NCBI RefSeq assembly: GCF_900582625.1
Contig: NZ_UTIQ01000016.1
Span: 1 to 64,000 of the forward strand
DNA from: Pseudomonas viridiflava
Lineage (GTDB): Bacteria > Pseudomonadota > Gammaproteobacteria > Pseudomonadales > Pseudomonadaceae
Reading direction: 5' to 3'
DNA: 64,000 nucleotides
Positions within the stretch are counted from its first letter, which is position 1. Every line of letters begins with the position of its first letter. Both the position numbers and the translations under genes were made by a program. Positions 34,094 through 43,020 of the stretch are shown piece after piece. The notes beneath the pieces are model-generated. The model did no database searches. It was given only the letters and a program-made list of their open reading frames with translations, and had not been told where the DNA came from.

Positions 34094-35338
34094 TTAGCCG
34101 CGTGCCGGAGCGGTGCTGGCAAGCTTCTGCACGACTTTGTCGTTCTTGGCTTGGGCCGCATTGTTGTTTTCCAAGGCTTGGCGCTGCTGCGCCAGGGCGT
34201 TGATGGTTTCGTCGCTCGCCATCGGAATTACCTGAGGCTCGACCGGCGAACCAGGGCGCACGCGCTGCAGGCCTTTCACCACAATCTGGTCACCCTTGGC
34301 CAGGCCGCTGCGCACGATGCGCAAGCCTTCCAGCTTCGGCCCCAGCTCAACGGCGCGGTAGGCGGCTTTGTGCTCGGCGTCGATCACCAGCACAAACTTC
34401 TTGCCGAGGTCGGTGCCGACCGCTTCGTCGTTGATCAATGTGGCGTTGTAGGTGCCGCTGCCAACCAGTTTCAGGCGGGCATACAGGCCCGGGGTGAAGC
34501 GACCGTCCGCGTTATCAAACACAGCGCGGCCACGGATGGTGCCGGTCTTGGGGTTGACCTGGTTGTCGACGAAGTTCATCTGGCCCAGGTGCGGATGGCC
34601 GTTTTCGCCAGTCAGGCCCAAGTACACCGGGCTGTTCTGACCGCGTTGCCCTTGGCGGGCGAGCTCGTTGTATTTGAGGAATACGCGCTCATCGACATCG
34701 AAGTAGGCGTATACGCGGTCGGTCGACACCACGCTGGTGAGCAGGGTTTGCCCGGCGTTGACCAGGTTGCCGGCGGTAATGTCGGCACGGCTGACGCGGC
34801 CATCGATTGGCGACGTAATGCGGGTAAAGCTCAGGTTAAGGCGGGCGTTTTCCAGTTGCGCCTGGATATTCGCCACGCCAGCGCGGGCTTCCTGGGCGGC
34901 GCTGGTGCGGGCGTCAGCCAATTCCGCAGAAATGGCGTTGCTGGCACGCAGACGTTCGCCACGACGCGCTTCGTTCTCGGTGCGGCTCAGGTTGGCGCGC
35001 ACTTGTTGCAGCTGGGCTTCCAGGCTGCGCACTTCGGCTTCAAACGGGCGGGGGTCGATCTGGAACAGCAAGTCGCCTTTCTTCACCAGCGAACCTTCGG
35101 TGAACGCGACCTTGTCGATGTAGCCGGAAACGCGAGGGCGAATGTCCACGGCTTCTGGTGCTTCCAGGCGGCCGGTGAACTCGTCCCACTCATTGATCGG
35201 TTGTTGCAGCACCTCGGCAACGCTGACCTTGGACACGGGCATCTGCGCAGTGGCTTCGGGCGCCTTGCCACACGCACTGATAATCACCAGGGCGAGGGCG
35301 GCTAGGGGGAAACGCAAGGCTAAAAGGGACTGTTGCAT
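34094..35338 (-). CDS. mexE: MexE, periplasmic adaptor (membrane fusion protein)
   Basis: 414 residues. Lipoprotein signal ALALVIISACGKAP. Lipoyl/hairpin architecture: VDIRPRVSGYIDKVAFTEGS, coiled-coil region with LEAQLQQVRANLSRTENEARR, second lipoyl half LSFTRITSPIDGRVSRADIT, then a beta-barrel domain GQMNFVDNQVNPKTGTIRGRA. Links MexF to OprN. First gene of the mexE-mexF-oprN operon, with a 230-base upstream region that contains a REP doublet and a possible MexT site. Confidence 0.95.
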   Translation of the reverse strand: MQQSLLALRFPLAALALVIISACGKAPEATAQMPVSKVSVAEVLQQPINEWDEFTGRLEAPEAVDIRPRVSGYIDKVAFTEGSLVKKGDLLFQIDPRPFEAEVRSLEAQLQQVRANLSRTENEARRGERLRASNAISAELADARTSAAQEARAGVANIQAQLENARLNLSFTRITSPIDGRVSRADITAGNLVNAGQTLLTSVVSTDRVYAYFDVDERVFLKYNELARQGQRGQNSPVYLGLTGENGHPHLGQMNFVDNQVNPKTGTIRGRAVFDNADGRFTPGLYARLKLVGSGTYNATLINDEAVGTDLGKKFVLVIDAEHKAAYRAVELGPKLEGLRIVRSGLAKGDQIVVKGLQRVRPGSPVEPQVIPMASDETINALAQQRQALENNNAAQAKNDKVVQKLASTAPARG

Positions 35339-35427
35339 CGGTGAGACTCCGCCATAGGTTTTTCAGAATGGGCGGAGTGTGATGGCCTAATGAGACGTCA
35401 GACGAATCGAACAAGCCGAAGTTGGAT

Positions 35428-35442
35428 ATCAATATGAATGAT
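35428..35442 (-). promoter_or_regulatory. Candidate MexT (LysR-type) binding half-site upstream of mexE
   Basis: On the minus strand, ATCA-TTCAT-ATTGAT at about 90 bases before mexE. It has ATCA and partial agreement with the GTCGAT part of the MexT nod-box pattern ATCA-N5-GTCGAT-N4-ATYAC that I recall for P. aeruginosa. The match is incomplete, so this is a suggestion only. Confidence 0.3.
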
Positions 35443-35486
35443 GTTTAGTTCATCTGACGGTAATAGTTCAGACAATTTTTTGAACT

Positions 35487-35559
35487 GTGGGAGCGGCTTC
35501 AGCCGCGATGCTCGTGATTTTGTGGTTTGCAGGAATCGCGGCTAAAGCCGCTCCCACAA
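35487..35559. repeat. REP doublet between mexT and mexE
   Basis: GTGGGAGCGGCTTCAGCCGCGA at left and the complement of GTGGGAGCGGCTTTAGCCGCGA at right, with a 25-base spacer. Confidence 0.9.
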
Positions 35560-35568
35560 ATTACTTCG

Positions 35569-36492
35569 TTAAACCAAGCTATCCGGATCGGCCACGAACA
35601 TCTGAATGCGCGAGCGCAACCAACGCTCGGCCGGGTCGTTGTCTTGCGCGCCGCGCCAGGCCATCGACAGTTCAAAGGAGCGCGCGGGTATGCCATCTGG
35701 CACGTCTTCGGCCCTTACGCCGCCGGTGGCGGTGAGTGCGGCGGCGGTGTAGTCGGGCACGATGGTCACCAGGTCAGTGCCCGACAACAATGTGCCCAAG
35801 CCATTGAACTGCGGCACCGCCAGCACCACTTTGCGTTTGCGTCCGACCTTTTCCAGCTCTTCATCAATAAAGCCATTGAGGTCGCCGGCAAACGACACCA
35901 GCGCGTGGGGCCGCGCGCAATATTCGTCCAGGGTCAACCTGCCCGGCGCCGAGTCAGCGCGCAGTAGCTGCGGTTTGCTTTTGCGCAGGGTTTTGCGTTT
36001 GGCGTTGGCCGGCAATTCATCGGTGTAACTCACGCCCACCGAAATTTCACCGGAAGCCAGCAAGTTGGGCATCAATAGATAGTTGGCGCGCCGCACCACA
36101 ATCACCACGCCAGGGGCTTCGGCGCGTACGCGGCGCAGCAGGGCAGGAAGCAATCCGAACTCAACGTCGTCCGAGAGGCCTATACGGAAGACGGCAGTGC
36201 TGGTGGCTGGGTCGAATTCCGAAGCGCGGCTGACGGCGGTGGAGATGGAGTCGAGCGCCGGCGAGAGCAGGCCGAAGATTTCCGAGGCGCGCGCCGTGGG
36301 CTCCATGCTACGACCGGTTCGCACAAACAGGGGGTCGTCGAATAGACTGCGCAGCCTTGAAAGCGCCGCACTGATGGCGGGCTGGCCCAGAAAGAGCTTT
36401 TCCGCCGCCCGCGTCACGCTGCGTTCATGCATCAGCGTTTCGAACACGATCAGTAAGTTGAGATCAACGCGGCGTAGGTCGTTACGATTCAT
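35569..36492 (-). CDS. mexT: MexT, LysR-type activator of mexEF-oprN
   Basis: 307 residues. N-terminal winged helix-turn-helix (LDRR-like start MNRNDLRRVDLNLLIVFETL, MHERSVTRAAEKLFLGQPAI, ALSRLRSLFDDPLFVRTGR), then the effector-binding domain with FRIGLSDDVEFGLLPALL and the YLLMPNLLASGEISVGV segment characteristic of MexT. Known role: activates mexEF-oprN and mexS, and responds to nitrosative or electrophile stress. The frame is intact, with none of the inactivating repeats known from P. aeruginosa laboratory strains. Same order (mexS divergent, then mexT-mexE-mexF-oprN) as in P. aeruginosa. Confidence 0.95.
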   Translation of the reverse strand: MNRNDLRRVDLNLLIVFETLMHERSVTRAAEKLFLGQPAISAALSRLRSLFDDPLFVRTGRSMEPTARASEIFGLLSPALDSISTAVSRASEFDPATSTAVFRIGLSDDVEFGLLPALLRRVRAEAPGVVIVVRRANYLLMPNLLASGEISVGVSYTDELPANAKRKTLRKSKPQLLRADSAPGRLTLDEYCARPHALVSFAGDLNGFIDEELEKVGRKRKVVLAVPQFNGLGTLLSGTDLVTIVPDYTAAALTATGGVRAEDVPDGIPARSFELSMAWRGAQDNDPAERWLRSRIQMFVADPDSLV

Positions 36493-36592
36493 TCAGCGCT
36501 ACCCTGTACCTGAGTGCTCTAGTGCGGTTCCTGGAGCGAAAGGCTGAAGGGCGGCGAGGCCGGCGTCAAGGCCGGCCATCATTGGTATTTAT

Positions 36593-36609
36593 GTCGACTA
36601 TCGATAGAC
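36593..36609. promoter_or_regulatory. Palindrome in the mexT-mexS intergenic region
   Basis: GTCGACTATCGATAGAC contains a perfect ten-base palindrome CTATCGATAG with flanking GTC/GAC and a GTCGA core as in LysR nod-boxes. It is about 70 bases upstream of mexS. MexT binding is plausible but unproven. Confidence 0.4.
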
Positions 36610-36678
36610 GCGGGTGGTTTTGATAGTAAAGCCCCGATAAAGTCCGTGGCCATTGGGAGTCCACATGCGAGGTGAGCG

Positions 36679-37701
36679 ATGTCCCGTGTAATCCGTTTCC
36701 ATCAGTTCGGCCCAGCTGAGGTCCTGAAGCTGGAAGAACAAACTACCGCACAACCGGCGGCCGGAGAGGTATTGCTGCGGGTTGAAGCCATCAGCGTGAG
36801 CTGGCACGACGTACTCTGGCGCCAGAACCTGGCCCCGTCTCCTGCACGTCTTCCCGCCGGTATCGGCCAGGAAGTGGCCGGTGTGGTGATTGCCGTCGGC
36901 GCGGGCGTAGACGATTTAAAAGTGGGCGATAAGGTCGCCAGCTTTCCCGGCCACAGCGCTAACCAATATCCCGGCTACGGCGATGAAGTGGTGCTGCCGC
37001 GCCAGTCGCTGACCCGTTACCCCGACGACGTGCTCAGCGCGGTCGAGGCGAGCGGCTTTTATACGCCTCTGCTGATTGCCTACTTTGCCTACGTGGAACT
37101 GGCGAAAGCCAAAGCCGGGCAAACCGTGCTGATCACCGATGCGTCGCACTGCTCGGGTCCTGCCTTTGTGCAATTGGGCAAAGCGCTGGGGCTGCGTATT
37201 GTCGCCGCCACTAAAGACCCTGAAGACCGCGAGTCGCTGATTGCCCTGGGTGCCGACAAAGTGATCGTCACCGAAGAGCAAGACTTGGTCGCCGCCATTA
37301 ACAAATACACCGATAACCGCGGTGTGGATGTGGTGCTCGACGGCTTGGGTGGCCCGCAAATGTGCTTGCTCGGCGATGTGATCGCGCCGCGTGGTCGCCT
37401 GGTGCTGTACGGCCTGCAAGGCGGCAACCAGACGCCTTTCCCGGCCTGCGCCGCGTTCCAAAAGAACATTCAGTTCTTCGTGCACTGCATCGGTAACTTC
37501 ACCGGCAAGCCGGAGCTGGATATTCCGCCGGATCAGGAAGCCGTGGCCAACGCCCTGACTGCGCTGAACCAGCTGGCGCGCGACCGGGTGCTGCAACCGC
37601 GAGTCGAGAAGGTGTTCGCCTTCAACGACTTCGTCGAAGCGCATCACTACATGGAAAAATGCCCGAAACAGGGCCGTGTGGTTATCGAAGTAAACGAGTA
37701 A
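36679..37701 (+). CDS. mexS: MexS, zinc-independent MDR-family oxidoreductase
   Basis: 340 residues of the quinone-oxidoreductase/MDR superfamily. GroES-like N-terminal domain with IGQEVAGVVIAVGAGVDDLK, Rossmann domain with KAGQTVLITDASHCSGPAFV and GVDVVLDGLGGPQM, typical end QGRVVIEVNE. Lacks the structural and catalytic zinc Cys/His sets. In P. aeruginosa MexS loss activates MexT, probably by leaving an electrophile uncleared. The start ATG follows GAGGTGAGCG. Divergent from mexT and convergent with dusA. Confidence 0.93.
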   Translation: MSRVIRFHQFGPAEVLKLEEQTTAQPAAGEVLLRVEAISVSWHDVLWRQNLAPSPARLPAGIGQEVAGVVIAVGAGVDDLKVGDKVASFPGHSANQYPGYGDEVVLPRQSLTRYPDDVLSAVEASGFYTPLLIAYFAYVELAKAKAGQTVLITDASHCSGPAFVQLGKALGLRIVAATKDPEDRESLIALGADKVIVTEEQDLVAAINKYTDNRGVDVVLDGLGGPQMCLLGDVIAPRGRLVLYGLQGGNQTPFPACAAFQKNIQFFVHCIGNFTGKPELDIPPDQEAVANALTALNQLARDRVLQPRVEKVFAFNDFVEAHHYMEKCPKQGRVVIEVNE

Positions 37702-37711
37702 CAGAGGAAGC

Positions 37712-37736
37712 GGCAGGCCAGCAGGGCTGGCTTGCC
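37712..37736. terminator. Hairpin between convergent mexS and dusA
   Basis: GGCAGGCCAGC pairs with GCTGGCTTGCC (one mismatch) across AGG. No T-run on either side, so termination activity is uncertain. Confidence 0.45.
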
Positions 37737-37746
37737 AGGGTAGGGT

Positions 37747-38748
37747 TTATCTACCCTTGAGCAGCTCGGCCGCCTGGTCGAGCAAGGCGAGCGGGTCGGG
37801 CGCTTTATGGATGTCGACCGACAACAGCTGGCGAAACTTCCGCGCTCCTGCGAACCCTTGCCCCAACCCCAACACATGCCGCGTCACGTGGTGCATCGCA
37901 CCGCCGCTGGCCACATGTGCCGCTATATAAGGACGCAGCGCCTGTAGCGCTTCAAGTCGGCTGATCACCGGCGCGTCGCTGCCAAACAGCTGCTGATCCA
38001 CGTGCGCCAGCAAATACGGATTGTGATACGCCTCGCGCCCCAGCATCACGCCATCGAACGTCTGCAAATGCTCCTGGCACTGCTCCAGCGTCTTGATGCC
38101 GCCGTTGAGCACAATCTCCAACTCCGGGAAATCCGCCTTCAACTGCGCCGCCACGTCATACCGCAGCGGTGGAATTTCGCGGTTCTCCTTTGGCGACAAG
38201 CCCGCCAGAATCGCGATGCGCGCATGCACCGTGAAACTGCGGCAACCGGCCTCTTTCACCTGACCGACAAAATCCACCAGCTCGGAATAACTGTCGCGCC
38301 CATCAATGCCAATGCGGTGCTTGACCGTCACCGGAATCGACACCGCATCACGCATCGCCTTCACACAATCGGCCACTAACGCCGGATGGCCCATCAAGCA
38401 GGCGCCAATCATATTGTTCTGCACCCGATCGCTCGGGCAGCCGACATTCAGATTCACCTCCTGATAACCCGCCTCCTGCGCCATACGCGCACACGCCGCC
38501 AGCTCGGCCGGCACGCTGCCGCCCAACTGCAACGCCAGCGGATACTCGGCCACGTCGTGCTGAAGAAAACGCTGCGGATTATCGCCACGCAGCAACGCGC
38601 CGGTGGTGACCATTTCGGTGTAGAGCAGGGCGTGTTTGGACAGCAGGCGCAGGAAGTAGCGGCAATGGTGGTCAGTCCAATCCATCATCGGTGCCACGGA
38701 GAAGCGGCGGGATGGTTCGGGTTGAGCGGGTACGAATGGCGCGGTCAT
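37747..38748 (-). CDS. dusA: DusA, tRNA dihydrouridine synthase
   Basis: 333 residues, FMN-dependent TIM-barrel. SVAPMMDWTDHHCRYFLR start, catalytic Cys in LNVGCPSDRVQ, phosphate-binding VTVKHRIGID and VLNGGIKT, and the C-terminal helical domain with HHVTRHVLGLGQG (DusA subgroup). Reduces U20/U20a in the tRNA D-loop. Single gene. By memory, dusA adjoins tal in P. aeruginosa, whereas here the mex locus lies between them. Confidence 0.94.
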   Translation of the reverse strand: MTAPFVPAQPEPSRRFSVAPMMDWTDHHCRYFLRLLSKHALLYTEMVTTGALLRGDNPQRFLQHDVAEYPLALQLGGSVPAELAACARMAQEAGYQEVNLNVGCPSDRVQNNMIGACLMGHPALVADCVKAMRDAVSIPVTVKHRIGIDGRDSYSELVDFVGQVKEAGCRSFTVHARIAILAGLSPKENREIPPLRYDVAAQLKADFPELEIVLNGGIKTLEQCQEHLQTFDGVMLGREAYHNPYLLAHVDQQLFGSDAPVISRLEALQALRPYIAAHVASGGAMHHVTRHVLGLGQGFAGARKFRQLLSVDIHKAPDPLALLDQAAELLKGR

Positions 38749-38827
38749 CGTCGGTGTCTGGGGGACAGTTTCGGGGCGGGGAGTCTATCAGGAATAGTCC
38801 GGGGTTCCGATGGCGCGCGGCTTGGCG

Positions 38828-39097
38828 TTAAGGCTCGACGGTGTCCGTATGCAGGAGCGTGTAAGGCAGTACCAGCGTGTCTGCAACCAGGCTGAATGGA
38901 AGGTCGATGATTGCGATGGGGGCAAGAACAACCATGACGCCGGCGTTTTCTTCCGTTGCGCCCCTGATGACCATCAGGTCGACGGCAGAGCCGCAATAGG
39001 GATGGATACCGCAGTGTTTGCCATCGCCGAACGTTTCCGAAACCGTCGAGCAGCCTGCCAACATTGCCAGCGCTATTGCCGTTATCACCATGCGCAT
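38828..39097 (-). CDS. YceK/YidQ-family lipoprotein
   Basis: 89 residues. Signal MRMVITAIALAMLAGCST with lipobox LAGC, then CGIHPYCGSAVDL and VLAPIAIIDLPFSLVADTLVLPYTL, the DLPFS-xxxDTLxLPYT signature of the YceK/YidQ group. Outer-membrane or periplasmic-face lipoprotein of unknown function. Standalone, with the regions on both sides non-coding. Confidence 0.85.
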   Translation of the reverse strand: MRMVITAIALAMLAGCSTVSETFGDGKHCGIHPYCGSAVDLMVIRGATEENAGVMVVLAPIAIIDLPFSLVADTLVLPYTLLHTDTVEP

Positions 39098-39224
39098 GCG
39101 AACCCAACTCCCTAGATGAACCAGGGGCGAGACTCTAGCATTCAGCAGGGAATTGAATGCGCGAATGTAGCGACGTTCGAAGTCTTGGCGGATCGTTATT
39201 TTTGCAGGGGAGGTGGCGAGAGAA

Positions 39225-39264
39225 GTGAGGGCGAATTAATCAGGAATGATTAATCCGCCCTCAC
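39225..39264 (-). terminator. Strong hairpin downstream of the triple RidA gene
   Basis: GTGAGGGCG-AATTAATC (39225-39241) pairs with GATTAAT-CCGCCCTCAC (39248-39264), 18 bases after the stop. No T-run follows, so it may stabilise the mRNA end rather than terminate. Confidence 0.55.
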
Positions 39265-39282
39265 TGAACAGCGGAACAGCAA

Positions 39283-40554
39283 TTACGCGTTAGGCGGGGT
39301 GCCTTCGGCGTTAGCGACTACGGCATCAATCTGAATAAGCGCGCCCAGTGGAAGCTCGGACACACCCACGGTGCGGCGGGCAGGGACGCCGCCTGGGAAG
39401 TATTTGCCGTACACCTCATCCACCGCTGCCATGTCGTCAATATTCTTGAGAAAGATATTAACTTTGACGACGTCATTCATGACATGGCCGATGCTTTCAA
39501 TAATGACCTTGATATTGTTCAAGCACTGAGCCGCTTGCGCCATGATACCGCCGGGCACCAAGTTGCCATTTGCCGCATCAATCGGTAGTTGTGCAGAAAG
39601 GTGGTTGTAGTGGGAAAACGCCACAGTTTGCGTCGAGAATGGGCAGATCGGTGCGCGTGAAGTGTTGTTGGCGTTGATAACAATGCCGTGGCGATCTTCA
39701 ACGAGCTGCGGCGGCGTGCCGTCACCGTGCGATACAACAACTTCGATTTGAACCAGTGCATCCAATTGCAAGCCAGCAACCGGAACTACGGTGCGCGCCG
39801 GCATATAAGCAACGGTGCGGGCAATGGCCGAGTCGGGGAAGAATGTGGTGTAAACCTCGTTAACCGCTTGAATGTCGCTGAGGTTTTTTACAAAAACGTT
39901 AACTTTGACAATGTCATCGAATGGAACGTCGATGCCTTGCAGAATAGCTTTTACATTTTTCAAACATTGCGCAGCTTGTTCCTTGATGCCGCCAGAAACC
40001 AATTTTCCGGTTGCCGGGTCGATAGGAAGTTGTGCGGAGAGGTTGTTGTAGTGAGAAAAGGCGACCGTTTGCGCTGACAACGAGTCTACCGGAGCATTTT
40101 CTATGTCGGCTGCCGATTTAATCAGATCACCGGCCTGAGGCGCTTGGGGAATGGTGCCTTCGCCGTTCGACAACAGTGCTTCTACCTGCAAGGCTGCGCC
40201 CATTGGCAGAGCGGCGACGCCCACCACGGTTACGACGGGAACGTAATAGGGAAAGAAGTCAGCGTATACCGAGTTAACAATATCCAAATCAGCCATGTCT
40301 TGAAGAAATAGGGTGACTCTAACTACATCTTCCAAGTTGTGATTAATGCCGGTAACGATGTCTTTAAGATTGTTAAAGCACTGTTCGGCTTGCGCGCGAA
40401 TGTCATCAGATACCAAGTTTCCAGTCTTGGGGTCAATCGGTAACTGAGCGGACAAATTGTTGTAATGGGAGAATGCGACACTTTGTGAATATGGGCCGAT
40501 AGGCTTGGCAGTGTTTTGCGGGTTTCTTGCCAGTACTGCGTTATAGCCAGTCAT
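39283..40554 (-). CDS. Single-chain protein with three tandem RidA domains
   Basis: 423 residues from ATG 40554, preceded by AGGTGAG at seven bases; a GTG four codons upstream is possible. Three RidA (YjgF/UK114) domains of about 135 residues repeat VAFSHYNNLSAQLPID, then AQCLNNIK and DVVKVNIFLKN. RidA proteins are normally about 130 residues and form homotrimers that deaminate reactive enamines/imines, with active sites between subunits. Residues expected at the active site are uneven. Domain 1 keeps GPY (Tyr22) and Glu125 but has Val108 where Arg is normal. Domain 2 has PAR (Arg254) and Glu271 but no GPY. Domain 3 has Arg393, PFS and Asp410. The gene is more AT-rich than its neighbours. Probably a pseudo-trimer. 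Confidence 0.85.
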   Translation of the reverse strand: MTGYNAVLARNPQNTAKPIGPYSQSVAFSHYNNLSAQLPIDPKTGNLVSDDIRAQAEQCFNNLKDIVTGINHNLEDVVRVTLFLQDMADLDIVNSVYADFFPYYVPVVTVVGVAALPMGAALQVEALLSNGEGTIPQAPQAGDLIKSAADIENAPVDSLSAQTVAFSHYNNLSAQLPIDPATGKLVSGGIKEQAAQCLKNVKAILQGIDVPFDDIVKVNVFVKNLSDIQAVNEVYTTFFPDSAIARTVAYMPARTVVPVAGLQLDALVQIEVVVSHGDGTPPQLVEDRHGIVINANNTSRAPICPFSTQTVAFSHYNHLSAQLPIDAANGNLVPGGIMAQAAQCLNNIKVIIESIGHVMNDVVKVNIFLKNIDDMAAVDEVYGKYFPGGVPARRTVGVSELPLGALIQIDAVVANAEGTPPNA

Positions 40555-40905
40555 AATAGCGCTCACCTGTTACATAGGAAATTAATGCAGTGGTAAGTTT
40601 GTTTATCTCAATGCCACTGCGTTTCCGGTCGCGGAGTTAGTCGCGCGGGTAGTTAAATAAATCGAAGGACCCGTTCGGATGAGCAGAGTGTAGAGGTGAT
40701 CGCTCGGTGCGCTATGTACGATAGCTTTAGAACTCGGCGGGAAAATCCTGAGAGACCTGTGGGAAAATCCTTACTGCATAGATCCCAAATGCAGTTGGTG
40801 CCAAAGCCGTTCCTGGCAAACGAGCGACTTTCCTAAAGAGCGCGGGCGGAACGCCGGAAAAGTCGCACAGTTCAAAAATGCTTCAAATCACCCAACTGTA
40901 CTCTT
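40555..40905. other. Intergenic region upstream of the triple RidA gene
   Basis: About 350 bases without a supported gene. Contains GCAGTGG/CCACTGC, a seven-base stem with a 20-base loop at about 40591-40620, probably in the 5' leader of the RidA gene, and GTGGGAAAATCC / GCGGGAAAATCC direct repeats near 40740-40770. No clear promoter was recognised. Confidence 0.45.
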
Positions 40906-41664
40906 TCAAATTTCCGGCCATTGCACCGTTGGCAACGCCTCAAAACCCGGTCGGGCGAACAGGTAGCCCTGGAACAGGTTTATACCCAGCGATTGCAAAT
41001 GGCGCAGTTCACCGACCGATTCAATGCCTTCAGCAATTACTTCAATTTCCAGCGCCCGGCAAACGCCCACAATTCCTTCAACAATTGCCTGGCGGACACG
41101 GTGGCTGTCGATGTCGCGCACCAGCGCCATGTCGAGTTTGATGATGTCGGGTTGGAACTCGGCGAGCAGGTTGAGCCCGGCGTAGCCGGCACCGAAGTCG
41201 TCAATGGCGGTGCGAAAGCCATGCTTGTGGTATTCGGTGACGATCTCTTTCAAGTGGTCTTTGTTGACTAGCTCTTCCCCCTCGGTGAGCTCGAAAATAA
41301 TGCGCTCAGTGGGGAAGTTGAAGCGCTTGGCGGCCTCAAGCGTGGCCCGAATGCACGTAGCGGCTTTGTACACGGCGTTAGGGAGAAAATTGATGCTCAG
41401 CAAACACGGCATCTGCAGTCGACTTGCCAGTTCCACCGCCTTGACTCGGCAGGCTTGGTCAAACGCGTAGCGGTTGTGCTCGTTAACGCGCCCGAGCACT
41501 GAGGCGGCGCCGCTGCCGTCCGTACCACGCACCAACGCCTCGTAGGCATAAACGCTGCGCTCGGCAAGGTTGACGATGGGCTGGAAAGCCATGGTGAAGT
41601 CAAATTCGAGGGCTGCACCGTCGCGACAGGCGTCGCAGCTAGGCTTGTTTGGTTGTGTAGTCAT
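40906..41664 (-). CDS. EAL-domain c-di-GMP phosphodiesterase
   Basis: 252 residues from ATG 41664 (MTTQPNKPSCDACRDG); a TTG eight codons upstream is a weaker choice. A lone EAL domain follows a short Cys-rich start. Catalytic landmarks are all present: YEALVRG, INFLPNAV with Asn, ELTEGE with Glu, AIDDFGAGYAGL, KLDM with Lys and IAEGIES. It should hydrolyse c-di-GMP to pGpG. No membrane segment or sensor domain; the N-terminal Cys pair may bind metal. Confidence 0.88.
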   Translation of the reverse strand: MTTQPNKPSCDACRDGAALEFDFTMAFQPIVNLAERSVYAYEALVRGTDGSGAASVLGRVNEHNRYAFDQACRVKAVELASRLQMPCLLSINFLPNAVYKAATCIRATLEAAKRFNFPTERIIFELTEGEELVNKDHLKEIVTEYHKHGFRTAIDDFGAGYAGLNLLAEFQPDIIKLDMALVRDIDSHRVRQAIVEGIVGVCRALEIEVIAEGIESVGELRHLQSLGINLFQGYLFARPGFEALPTVQWPEI

Positions 41665-41784
41665 GGCGAAAAAACCCAAATTGGCCAAGGATAACGTCCG
41701 GAATGCTGTCCGGCTTTTTTCTATTGTGGCGAAATTTGGACCGTAGCAGATGAAGAAATGGTCGGTCAGTTTTTTGTGCGCTTA

Positions 41785-43020
41785 TCACAGCACCTCAAAG
41801 GTGAGGCCGGCGTAGCGTTTGAGCCGTTCGACGTAGCGCTGATCGAAGGCGGTGGCGGGTGTCCAGAACCCGCCGCCCTTGCCGCCCTCCTTGGGAAGGT
41901 CCAAGGCCAGACTGATCGCGGCCTGGCCCAGCATTTTGCTGGTGGAGCCGTAGCCCGGGTCGCGGTCGCCGGTCACTTTCACGTTCTGCACCTGGCCGGT
42001 GGCGGTGCGGCCGAGAAAGCGCAGGTCGTAACGCCCCGCCTCTTGGGCTTCCGGGCTTGGGCCTTCGCCAGGTTTGGGCAAGAGAAAGCGCTCCAACAGT
42101 CGGCGAATAGGGGAAATCATCACGCCTAGCATGAAAAAGCCCAGCCCAAATACCAATGCGAACGCCACGAGGCGACCTTTCAAGCCAGGGCCTGTCAGCG
42201 TGGCTTCGTTGTAGGCGAAGGTTGAACCGTAGGCATTGCCGCTCAACGCATTGGAGCGATGGACGACTCGCTCGTTAATGGCAGCCATGAGGAAGGGGCC
42301 GATCCACATGCCGAAATCGCTGTCGTGTTCGACGCCGCGAACTGCATGTTGGCGGGTGGTGAATCCGTGACCCGGCGGGCAAATGGAGTAGGGGTTCATC
42401 AGTTCTTTGCGCAAGGCTGGGTCGGCGGCTGCTTCTTGCGCCACGTTGATGATGCTAGCGATGGTGCCGCCCGAAGCCCCGCCTTTCAGCGTTTTCACGC
42501 GCATTTTCACCTGCGTGGCCGGCACACCGAATTGCGCCATGGCCTGTTGTTGCAGCACGTAAACGCCCATGTCGGAAGGCACCGAGTCAAAGCCGCAGCA
42601 ATGGACGATGCGCGCGCCAGATTGTTTGGCGGTGCTTTCGTATTTGTCCTGCATGCGTTTAATCCATTGCACCTCGCCGGTGAGGTCGCAGTAGTCGGTG
42701 CCCTGTTGCGCGCAGACTTTTACCAACGGCTCGCCATACAAGGCATAGGGTCCAACGGTGGAGACCACAACGCGGGTCTGTTCGCATAACGTGCGCAGCT
42801 GCGCCTCGTCGCCTGCGTCGGCCATTAGCGTGGGCAGGTTCGCGCCGAGCGGGCCCAATGAGCGTTTAAGGATGTCGAGCTTGCTCGCGGAACGCCCAGC
42901 GATTGCCCAGCGCAACGTAGGCGCTTCGCTAGGCAGATGTTCGGCCAGATAACGGACGAGGAGTTGGCCGACAAAGCTGGTGGCACCGAATACGACGAGG
43001 TCATACGCAGGAGCGGTCAT
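41785..43020 (-). CDS. Saccharopine dehydrogenase-like (trans-acting enoyl reductase-type) oxidoreductase
   Basis: 411 residues. N-terminal Rossmann domain YDLVVFGATSFVGQLLVRYL with a GxxGxxG-like nucleotide site, then VVVSTVGPYALYGEPLVKVC, CDLTGEVQWIK and IVHCCGFDSVPSDMG. This signature is shared with enoyl reductases acting beside mycobacterial PKS and the SCCPDH group. One hydrophobic stretch (LVAFALVFGLGFFMLGVMISP) suggests membrane association. The substrate is unknown. Divergent from a LysR gene that may regulate it. Confidence 0.87.
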   Translation of the reverse strand: MTAPAYDLVVFGATSFVGQLLVRYLAEHLPSEAPTLRWAIAGRSASKLDILKRSLGPLGANLPTLMADAGDEAQLRTLCEQTRVVVSTVGPYALYGEPLVKVCAQQGTDYCDLTGEVQWIKRMQDKYESTAKQSGARIVHCCGFDSVPSDMGVYVLQQQAMAQFGVPATQVKMRVKTLKGGASGGTIASIINVAQEAAADPALRKELMNPYSICPPGHGFTTRQHAVRGVEHDSDFGMWIGPFLMAAINERVVHRSNALSGNAYGSTFAYNEATLTGPGLKGRLVAFALVFGLGFFMLGVMISPIRRLLERFLLPKPGEGPSPEAQEAGRYDLRFLGRTATGQVQNVKVTGDRDPGYGSTSKMLGQAAISLALDLPKEGGKGGGFWTPATAFDQRYVERLKRYAGLTFEVL

